64,000 nucleotides of DNA, taken from positions 3,888,001-3,952,000 of the forward strand of contig NZ_CP064689.1 of the NCBI RefSeq assembly GCF_023100945.1, read 5' to 3'. The DNA is from Bradyrhizobium sp. 200 (GTDB lineage Bacteria; Pseudomonadota; Alphaproteobacteria; Rhizobiales; Xanthobacteraceae). The position numbers were made by a program, and so were the translations under genes. The notes under the pieces were generated by a model. That model searched no databases. It had not been told where the DNA came from and worked only from the letters and a program-made list of their open reading frames with translations. Below are positions 57,463 to 64,000 of the stretch, piece by piece. Numbering within the stretch: the first letter of the stretch is position 1; every line of letters starts with the position of its first letter.

Positions 57463-59664
57463 TCACCGGCCGGCGGCCGGCAGCGGCGCCGCGTTCGTCT
57501 CCTGCGTCACGACGCGCTGGTCAGTCTTCGACGCCACCGCGGTGTCGTTGTCAAACCGCACGCGATAGACCGCCAGATTCTCTATCACCCGCTGGACGTA
57601 GTTTCGCGTTTCGGAAAACGGAATCCGCTCGACCCAGTCGACCGCATCGACCTTTGGGTCGCGCGGATCGCCACGGGCCCTGATCCAGTCCCGCACCCGG
57701 CCCCGGCCAGCATTGTAGCCGGCAAAGGTCATGATGTGATTGCCCTTGTATTCGCTCAGCAGCGCGCTCAGTTCGGCGGCGCCCATTTGCGTGTTGTAGA
57801 CCGGATCGGAAACCATGCGGTCCCAGTCATAGCTGATGCCAAAGCGCTTGGCGGTATCGCGTGCCGCTTCCGGCGTCACCTGCATCAGGCCGACCGCATC
57901 CGCCACAGACTTGTCGCGTTGGTCGAACGCGCTCTCCGTGCGCGCCACCGAATAAATCATGCTGTGCTCGATTTCGGGCGCGAGCTGGCGGTGCGGCGGA
58001 ATCCCGATGGTGGGAAATGCGTAATGGTCGAGCGGCAGTCCGCGGCCTAGCGAGGGCTTTCCGACTTGCAGCATCGCGCGGGCGTCGTTGCGGCGGCCGG
58101 TGAGCTCGCCGAGCGCTTCTAGCAGAGCAACATCAGAGCTTTGTTCGCCGAGATCGGCGGCAAAATAGAGCACGACATCGCGTTCGCCGATCTCGTAGAG
58201 CATGTCGGCGGCGCGCACGCGTTCGTCCGTGGCCGAAGCATCGGCGGACGCGAGAACGGGCGAGGGCGCGCGCAGTTCGATCTGGTCGCGGCCAAGCCTG
58301 GTGCGCGCGAGCTGGCCGTAATAGGCGGTCGGGTAGCGGGCGGCCGCTTCATAGCTCGCGCGCATCGCATCCGTCTGGCCAAGGGCTTCGGCCGCGCGTC
58401 CGCGCCAGTAGTTCGCCCGTGCTAGCACGATTGGATTGGTCTGTCCCTCATCGATGTGGGCGAAATGCCGCGCGGCGGTGCCGGGATCGTCGAGATAGCG
58501 CAAGGCGATCCAGCCGCACATGAAGTGATAGTCGGCCCGGTAATACTCATTGGCCGGCGCTGCGGCGGGACGGATCACATCATAGGCTGTCTGGAACCTG
58601 CCCTGATCAAGCAGCTTGCGGGCGAGCATGCGCCGCTCGCGCCACCATTGATCGGTGTCCTGCAGCGCCATGGTCTCGGGTGCCGCGGCCAGCACCAGGC
58701 GGGCCGCATCGTCAATGCGATCTTGAGCGAGCATCCACTGGATGCGGCAAAGGGTGTAGCCGAGATCCTGCCGTGCTTCGGCTGCGACATCGTTGAGCGC
58801 ATCCAGCGCCTTGTTCGCTTTTGCTCTGACCGCGGCACAGGCCTTCACGATCGCAAGCTCGTCGTCGCCGAGACGCTTCGCGGCGCGCTTCGCGCCGGCG
58901 AGGTCCTTTGCGCCGATGCGCCTGTCCATGCGCGCACGGTGGTCATCGCGGTTGAGAAAATCGCGAAACGTCTCGAACGCTGCGGTCTCCAGGGGCTCCG
59001 ACAATTCGTCCGATCGCCATGCGTCGCGGGCCAGCCTGGCCGCGCCGTCCCGATCACCCTCCGCGAGCAGCACGCGCGCCAGCGCCAACTTGCCCTTGGC
59101 GCTTGTGGGCCGATCGCCAATGAAGCCGCGGACCGTCGCCACATCGCTGCGCTGCTCCCACAGCCGCGCCTCTGCGCGCCGGCGCAGCAACGCGGTGCTC
59201 GGCCATTGCGGATTAGCAGCGATGAACGCCGCGTAACGGCCGAAAGTCGCTGTGGTCGCCGGGTGGCGCAGGATGAACCACTCGACGAGCTTCTGCGCCG
59301 CCGGATCCGCGATCCTGTTCGTTATGGCCGTCGCCTCTTCGGTCTTTGCCTTGCGTGCGAGATCGATGGCTTCCTTCACCAGCGCAAGATCGCCGGTCAG
59401 CGGAGCGACGGCCTCCCTGGGAGCAGGCGAAGCCTTCGACGGCTTGGGCTTGCGTTGTGCGGAAGTGTGTTTGGCGTGCCGACGTTTTCCGGACGCAGCG
59501 CTGCGATGGGGACGAGCTTCCTTCCCAGCGTGCGACTTCTTGGTCGCTTCGTGCGCCTTCTGGGTGTGTGGCTTATGGCTGGCCCGCGCGGTCGCATCCG
59601 CCGAGAAGAGAGTGAGTCCAGCTAACGTGAAAAAACAAGACAGCGAGCGTAAGCACCGGTTCAT
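57463..59664 (-). CDS. Soluble lytic murein transglycosylase, SLT family
   Basis: Cuts peptidoglycan glycan strands in the periplasm. About 733 residues: signal peptide (MNRCLRSLSCFFTLAGLTLF), a Lys/His/Ala-rich stretch (about 30-85), a long superhelical TPR-like U domain (about 90-540), and the C-terminal SLT catalytic domain (about 565-690) with the catalytic Glu in ARTESAFDQRDKSVADAVGLMQVTPEA and the NIMTFAGYNAGRGRV-type motif. ATG 59664 was chosen because the signal peptide follows directly; the frame opens at 59757. Slt70-like. Confidence 0.92.
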   Translation of the reverse strand: MNRCLRSLSCFFTLAGLTLFSADATARASHKPHTQKAHEATKKSHAGKEARPHRSAASGKRRHAKHTSAQRKPKPSKASPAPREAVAPLTGDLALVKEAIDLARKAKTEEATAITNRIADPAAQKLVEWFILRHPATTATFGRYAAFIAANPQWPSTALLRRRAEARLWEQRSDVATVRGFIGDRPTSAKGKLALARVLLAEGDRDGAARLARDAWRSDELSEPLETAAFETFRDFLNRDDHRARMDRRIGAKDLAGAKRAAKRLGDDELAIVKACAAVRAKANKALDALNDVAAEARQDLGYTLCRIQWMLAQDRIDDAARLVLAAAPETMALQDTDQWWRERRMLARKLLDQGRFQTAYDVIRPAAAPANEYYRADYHFMCGWIALRYLDDPGTAARHFAHIDEGQTNPIVLARANYWRGRAAEALGQTDAMRASYEAAARYPTAYYGQLARTRLGRDQIELRAPSPVLASADASATDERVRAADMLYEIGERDVVLYFAADLGEQSSDVALLEALGELTGRRNDARAMLQVGKPSLGRGLPLDHYAFPTIGIPPHRQLAPEIEHSMIYSVARTESAFDQRDKSVADAVGLMQVTPEAARDTAKRFGISYDWDRMVSDPVYNTQMGAAELSALLSEYKGNHIMTFAGYNAGRGRVRDWIRARGDPRDPKVDAVDWVERIPFSETRNYVQRVIENLAVYRVRFDNDTAVASKTDQRVVTQETNAAPLPAAGR

Positions 59665-59917
59665 TCCATGGTCCCCTGCGAAACCCACGTCACAAACGCC
59701 GTCAAAACCAAGAGACCGCATGATGCGCTTGGCCCTGACCTGTTCGAAAGCTACCACAACCCCTGATTTGCAATTGTCACGTTAGGGCAACAAAACGCGC
59801 GCAAAATAAGGCCGAATGGAACCCCAACGGTTTCCGACCTAGCGCCGCGCAGCCGTGCGAATAAGGAAATTTTAAGGCTTGCGCCATTGATAGCGGTGCG
59901 TGGTCGCCTTCGACCGC

Positions 59918-60090
59918 GGACGAAGCGGGCCTGCCGGGTGAATGCCGCGGCGATCAACGCCCTTGAGCGATCCGGCGATGCGCAAGCCACTCGCAATCTT
60001 GGCCCGCAGATGCCGCCGAAGCCTCGCAGAAGGTCGAGATCGCAAAATGCTGGCCGATGATCAAGGGCCGCCAACGTCAGGGTGGATTGA
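59918..60090 (+). pseudogene. Second decayed fragment of a Bug solute-binding gene
   Basis: Segments line up in order with the 3' third of the Bug gene: GACGAAGCGGGCCTGCCGGG (compare 56386), CCTTGAGCGATCCGGCGATGC (56495), CCCGCAGATGCCGCCGAAG, and ATCGCAAAATGCTGGCCGATG (56602). Several deletions and frameshifts separate them, and the end GGTGGATTGA keeps a shifted stop. Older than the copy at 57019. The rest of the 655-base gap after the transglycosylase start holds only a repeat and a terminator. Confidence 0.7.
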
Positions 60091-60124
60091 AGCAGGCGAA
60101 GTGGACGCTTCTTCACGTGAAGCA

Positions 60125-60178
60125 AGCGTAGCCTGGATGAGCAAAGCGGGATCTTTCCCGCATATCGCGTGCGCTAAT
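60125..60178. repeat. Intergenic repeat, family E (short)
   Basis: GCGTAGCCTGGATGAGCAAAG ... TCTTTCCCGCATATCGCGTGCGCTAATG, related to 17752-17829. Confidence 0.6.
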
Positions 60179-60224
60179 GCAGTCTACGATTTCGGTTCAC
60201 GCAAACGAAACGCATCAAAGCAAA

Positions 60225-60264
60225 CCTGGAGCCGGTTCTGAATCGATCAGAGCCGGGCTCCAGG
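60225..60264 (-). terminator. Terminator of the RTX-type gene
   Basis: CCTGGAGCCGGTTCTGA-atcga-TCAGAGCCGGGCTCCAGG is a long stem with one mismatch. On the minus strand TTTGCTTTG follows. It lies 56 bases after the stop of the calcium-binding protein gene. Confidence 0.72.
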
Positions 60265-60319
60265 CAGCAAGGGCCGGGAGGCCGCCCCTTGCAACTGATG
60301 GAGTCCTGCTTTGCAGGGC

Positions 60320-61279
60320 TCAGGCGTACGTGGCCATGTTTGCCATCGCCGTCATTTCGTTGTGGTGGCCGCCGTCGGTGCCGCCACCGGCCAGCACGCC
60401 GTCGTCCTCCAGTTCGAAGTGCACGCCGGCGCCGAGTTCGCCGACCGATTCGTAGGCGCCGTACACCGTTTGAGTAGTTGTGATGTCGCTTGCCTTCACC
60501 AAATTGCCATAGACGGTGATGGTGCCGAGCAGATCCTCGTCATGCGCGCCGGCGTTACCTTGCTGGCTGATGACGGTGATCACGCTGTAGTCGTTCCTGC
60601 CGTCGCCATTGCTGTCCTTGTGCTGGATCGACTGGACCTCGGCGGTGTGCGCCGAGATTTCGATCTTGTCGCCCTGGGCGCGATTGAAGTCGCGGATCAC
60701 GTCGTTGCCGAAGCCGTCGACCCAGTGGTCGTGAGTGGCGTTGTTCTCGCCGGTGACGCCAACCCAGTCGATCGTGCCGTCGGCATTGACGTGCTTGGCG
60801 ACGATCTCGTCCTTGGCGTTCACCATGCCTTCGAAGCGGAAGGTGTCGCCGCCGGCGCCGCCGGTGAGGGTGTCGTTGACGGCCTTGAACGCAGCGGTTT
60901 CAGTAGCGAAAATCTGCGTCGTGCCGTCTTGTGCTGCGACCATCTCGCCGGCGTCCGACCGGCTGAGAAGGGTGTCGTTGCCAGTGCCGCCATCCATCCG
61001 GTCGGCGCCGAAGCCGCCGACCAGAAGATCGGCGCCGGAGCCGCCGGACAGATTGTCGTTACCCGAGCCGCCCCACACCTTGTCGTTGCCGGAGCCGGCG
61101 TTGAGCGTGTCGTTGCCGGCCATGCCGGCAACCGTGTCGTCGCTTGCACCCGAGAACAGGGAGTTGTTGCCCGTCGTCCCGTTCAGATGATCATGGCCGG
61201 CACTGCCGCCCGTAAACCTAGCGAAGAAATCCTCGAAGCGGCTATTGTCGAGGAAGCCGTTCAGATTGAAGCGTGCCAT
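60320..61279 (-). CDS. RTX-type calcium-binding protein
   Basis: A 319-residue protein without a Sec signal. Six or so nonapeptide repeats of the GGxGxDxL type lie at about 45-110 (GMAGNDTLNAGSGNDKVWGG, GGTGNDTLLSRSD), with a second short set near 140. The rest is acidic with predicted calcium sites (SNGDGRNDYS) and an Ala-rich end. Such proteins usually leave by type I secretion through a C-terminal signal; no ABC exporter or membrane fusion gene is adjacent. Role unknown; could be a surface or extracellular matrix protein. Confidence 0.87.
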   Translation of the reverse strand: MARFNLNGFLDNSRFEDFFARFTGGSAGHDHLNGTTGNNSLFSGASDDTVAGMAGNDTLNAGSGNDKVWGGSGNDNLSGGSGADLLVGGFGADRMDGGTGNDTLLSRSDAGEMVAAQDGTTQIFATETAAFKAVNDTLTGGAGGDTFRFEGMVNAKDEIVAKHVNADGTIDWVGVTGENNATHDHWVDGFGNDVIRDFNRAQGDKIEISAHTAEVQSIQHKDSNGDGRNDYSVITVISQQGNAGAHDEDLLGTITVYGNLVKASDITTTQTVYGAYESVGELGAGVHFELEDDGVLAGGGTDGGHHNEMTAMANMATYA

Positions 61280-62179
61280 TATTCAAACCTCTTACTCAGA
61301 GGCCTCACGAGCTACAAGCGACCACCACGGATTTTGGGAATCGTGAAGTGATGCGCGCGGGCAAGACGTGAGGCGTGACTCCTCACCCGCATCGAAGGAA
61401 GAACAGCAAAACGGGTCCGTGACTGGACGTGCACGCGGCGGATTTGCGCAGGCTAGGGGCAATATGGTGACGCGAAAGGCATCCGTGCGACTTATCCTTC
61501 AGCGCATCGGTCGCTTCCGTCGGCGATCAAAATGTCTGCGACACATCGCGTAGGACGTTGTTTCGTCTCGCGTATGAACGATAGCTCCGCTGAATACGCG
61601 CGTGTTGCAGCCGTACCGTCGCGTGACGAAAACAGGTGCAAAAAGTGCAAGCCGCACAAAAATGACGTGATCGCTTCGAAACACGATTGATGTCAGGCGT
61701 TGTCATTTTCGGTGCGCGCAGCCGCGGCAGGGCGATCGCACGATCAGATGCTGCGGAGATGTCGTTCGAATGGCGTTGCCGATTCGTGGACGACGCTTGG
61801 GCGCGCGCCCAAGCCAATTTGGTGGTGCGATGAGGCGAAGATAATTCGTGACGGAGAATGGTTTCCACTCATCACCCTGAGGTTGTGACCGGTCCCGCGC
61901 TCGGTGTCTTGAAAGTCACGGCCCTTCGGAGCGAGGAGACGGGGCGGGTCAAATAACGCCAAATAATGGTTGCCGTCGCGCCACGATTGTTGCGTGACCG
62001 CAACAGTAAGCGAACATTTGGTTAACCACACCGCCCGCCTCTTGCTTGCGCCGCTTTTTAGCCACACCCCTCCATGAAACCATTTCTTTCATAGCTGATT
62101 GGCTTCAGCGCCCGGTGAAGGCGACGGGAAATTGCTCCCGAGACCGACAGGGGGATGGCTGAGGAAGCAGGTTCTGCGG
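61280..62179. other. 900-base gap with no convincing gene
   Basis: Short frames on both strands here are Arg/Ser/Thr-rich with no ribosome site or ordered hydrophobic segments, so I do not call them. The stretch just before ilvD contains GGTTAACCACA and no repeat or clear terminator. It should hold the promoters of the RTX-type gene and of ilvD. Confidence 0.6.
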
Positions 62180-63904
62180 ATGGACGCCAAGGTCGACATC
62201 AAGAAGAGGTTGCCGAGCCGTCACGTGACGGAGGGGCCCGCGCGCGCGCCCCATCGGTCCTATCTCTACGCGATGGGGCTGACCACCCAGCAGATCCACC
62301 AGCCCTTCGTCGGCGTCGCGTCCTGCTGGAACGAGGCCGCGCCCTGCAATATCTCGCTGATGCGCCAGGCGCAGGCGGTCAAGAAGGGTGTCGCGGCCGC
62401 CGGTGGCACCCCGCGCGAATTCTGCACCATCACCGTCACTGACGGCATCGCCATGGGCCATGACGGCATGCGCTCGTCGCTGCCTTCCAGGGAATGCATC
62501 GCCGACTCGGTCGAGTTGACCATCCGCGGCCATGCCTATGACGCCCTCGTCGGACTCGCCGGCTGCGACAAGTCGTTGCCGGGCATGATGATGGCGATGG
62601 TCCGGCTCAACGTGCCCTCGATTTTCATTTATGGCGGCTCGATTCTGCCGGGCAATTTCCGCGGCCAGCAGGTCACGGTGCAGGACATGTTCGAGGCCGT
62701 CGGCAAGCATTCCGTTGGCGAAATGTCGGACGCCGATCTCGACGAAATCGAGCGGGTGGCTTGCCCGTCCGCCGGCGCGTGCGGCGCACAATTCACCGCC
62801 AACACCATGGCGACGGTGTCCGAGGCGATCGGGCTGGCGCTGCCATATTCAGCCGGGGCGCCGGCGCCTTACGAGATACGTGACGCCTTTTGCGCCGCCG
62901 CCGGCGAGAAGATCCTGGAGCTGATCGCAGCCAATATCCGGCCGCGCGACATCGTCACTCGCCGCTCGCTGGAAAACGCCGCCGCGGTCGTTGCCGCCTC
63001 CGGCGGGTCGACCAATGCTGCGCTGCACCTGCCGGCCATCGCGCACGAGTGCGGCATTAAGTTTGACTTATTCGACGTCGCCGAAATCTTCAAAAAGACA
63101 CCGTATGTCGCGGATTTGAAGCCGGGGGGCCGTTATGTTGCCAAAGACATGTTCGAGGTTGGCGGCATACCGCTTCTGATGAAGACGCTGCTCGACAATG
63201 GCCACTTACACGGAGACTGCCTTACCGTCACGGGCCGGACGATCGCCGAAAACCTCAAGAGCGTGAAATGGAATCCGCACCAGGATGTAGTGCGGTCCGC
63301 CGACAACCCGATCACCGTCACGGGAGGCGTTGTCGGGTTGAAGGGTAATCTCGCGCCGGAGGGTGCGATCGTGAAGGTCGCGGGCATGTCGAAGCTGAAA
63401 TTTACCGGTCCGGCGCGCTGCTTCGATCGCGAAGAGGACGCTTTCGAGTCGGTCCAGAAACGGACCTACAAGGAGGGCGAGGTCATCGTGATCCGCTACG
63501 AGGGGCCGCGCGGCGGTCCCGGCATGCGGGAGATGCTCTCGACCACGGCGGCGCTGACCGGGCAGGGGATGGGCGGCAAGGTCGCCCTGATCACCGACGG
63601 CCGGTTCTCCGGCGCCACTCGCGGGTTCTGTATCGGACATGTCGGACCGGAGGCGGCCGTGGGCGGCCCGATCGCCCTGTTGCAAAATGGTGACATTATC
63701 GAGATCGACGCCGAGGCAGGAATTCTTAACGTAAAATTGACCGACGCCGAACTCGCCGATCGTAAAACCAAATGGGCACCTCGACAGACTAACCATACGT
63801 CGGGTGCGCTGTGGAAATATGCCCAACAGGTTGGGCCGGCGGTGGACGGGGCTGTGACCCATCCTGGCGGTGCGCACGAGAAACAGTGTTATGCGGACAT
63901 CTAG
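62180..63904 (+). CDS. ilvD: Dihydroxy-acid dehydratase
   Basis: Iron-sulfur enzyme dehydrating 2,3-dihydroxy acids in isoleucine and valine synthesis. The 574-residue product has the family cysteines in [26 protein letters not shown] and [33 protein letters not shown] and the C-terminal [17 protein letters not shown] segment ([16 protein letters not shown]) also fit. I start at ATG 62180 because the 27 codons before it are not family-like. It overlaps the next gene by 14 bases. Confidence 0.96.
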   Translation: MDAKVDIKKRLPSRHVTEGPARAPHRSYLYAMGLTTQQIHQPFVGVASCWNEAAPCNISLMRQAQAVKKGVAAAGGTPREFCTITVTDGIAMGHDGMRSSLPSRECIADSVELTIRGHAYDALVGLAGCDKSLPGMMMAMVRLNVPSIFIYGGSILPGNFRGQQVTVQDMFEAVGKHSVGEMSDADLDEIERVACPSAGACGAQFTANTMATVSEAIGLALPYSAGAPAPYEIRDAFCAAAGEKILELIAANIRPRDIVTRRSLENAAAVVAASGGSTNAALHLPAIAHECGIKFDLFDVAEIFKKTPYVADLKPGGRYVAKDMFEVGGIPLLMKTLLDNGHLHGDCLTVTGRTIAENLKSVKWNPHQDVVRSADNPITVTGGVVGLKGNLAPEGAIVKVAGMSKLKFTGPARCFDREEDAFESVQKRTYKEGEVIVIRYEGPRGGPGMREMLSTTAALTGQGMGGKVALITDGRFSGATRGFCIGHVGPEAAVGGPIALLQNGDIIEIDAEAGILNVKLTDAELADRKTKWAPRQTNHTSGALWKYAQQVGPAVDGAVTHPGGAHEKQCYADI

Positions 63905-64000
63905 GCGTATCATTCTTGCGTTGATGCTAGGGGCCGCGCCAATGGCGGCGGCTCCCGGATTCGCATTTGACGGCGCTCCGGTGAAGCCGGACGCCACGCT
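63891..64000 (+). CDS. Start of an exported protein, cut by the window edge
   Basis: ATG 63891 opens within the end of ilvD. The frame reads [20 protein letters not shown], then [15 protein letters not shown] to the edge, a Sec signal peptide with cleavage around FAF. The overlap implies cotranscription with ilvD. From memory, an exported Sel1/ExoR-like repeat protein follows ilvD in Bradyrhizobium; that is only a guess for this frame. Confidence 0.6.
   Translation, partial: MRTSRRIILALMLGAAPMAAAPGFAFDGAPVKPDAT

Noticed and set aside
61368..61868. Short frames in the gap before ilvD (for example 61527-61868 on the minus strand)
   Set aside because: They are Arg/Ser/Thr/His-rich with no ribosome site, signal peptide or helix, so coding is unlikely.
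62099..62179. N-terminal extension of ilvD
   Set aside because: The 27 residues before [16 protein letters not shown] are unlike the family, and the 574-residue form has the normal length.

Overview
The window looks like chromosome from a slow-growing rhizobial alphaproteobacterium, most likely Bradyrhizobium or a close relative in the Nitrobacteraceae. It has high GC and strong G/C bias at third codon positions. An alphaproteobacterial LexA operator (GTTC-N7-GTTC) lies upstream of lexA. The core gene order tpiA-secG-pyrG-kdsA-eno-ftsB-like-pdhA-pdhB-pdhC-lpd is the one typical of Rhizobiales. Several families of palindromic intergenic repeats recur between genes. I see no tRNA, rRNA or CRISPR array.

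Layout. 1-5.7 kb: gltX (cut by the left edge) divergent from glnS, a SnoaL-like protein, a type I glutamine synthetase with a small upstream gene, and two small exported or membrane proteins. 5.9-11.5 kb: comEC, two conserved small genes, lexA and moeA. 11.5-21.8 kb: an accessory stretch between moeA and moaC, two genes that are usually neighbours. It holds a YihX-like HAD phosphatase, an old-yellow-enzyme homologue, a CtpA protease, a low-complexity periplasmic protein, tiny genes with strong expression signals, an unrecognised membrane-anchored coiled-coil protein and a large GGDEF-EAL protein. 21.9-26.3 kb: moaC-trpC-trpD and a PpiD-like foldase, all leftward. 26.5-34.1 kb: tpiA, a three-gene XRE/GNAT operon, secG, pyrG, a NIPSNAP protein, kdsA, an MFS transporter and a 38-residue membrane protein.

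34.3-43.7 kb is a second accessory block: a glutaminase-STAS-cyclic-nucleotide-binding fusion, a DUF3302-like/HlyD pair, a TPR protein with a cysteine-containing partner, an FkbM methyltransferase lying between an intact queF and a displaced queF 3' fragment, and a cytochrome c/beta-propeller pair. 43.8-54.4 kb carries eno, oxidoreductases, an FtsB-like protein and the complete pyruvate dehydrogenase operon, with a lipoylated E1 beta and a DUF5076 gene inserted. 54.4-64 kb has a threonine synthase-like enzyme, a Bug-family solute-binding protein with two decayed partial copies nearby, a rearranged ISAzo13-type transposase relic, a soluble lytic transglycosylase, an RTX-type calcium-binding protein, ilvD, and the start of an exported protein cut by the right edge.

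Most of the window is central metabolism (glycolysis to acetyl-CoA, Trp and Ile/Val synthesis, molybdenum cofactor, KDO, CTP) interrupted by accessory genes and repeats. The most unusual features are the fused glutaminase, the queF duplication around fkbM, the tiny-gene cluster at 17.1-17.6 kb, the unknown 338-residue protein beside it, and the mosaic of Bug and transposase relics at 57 kb.
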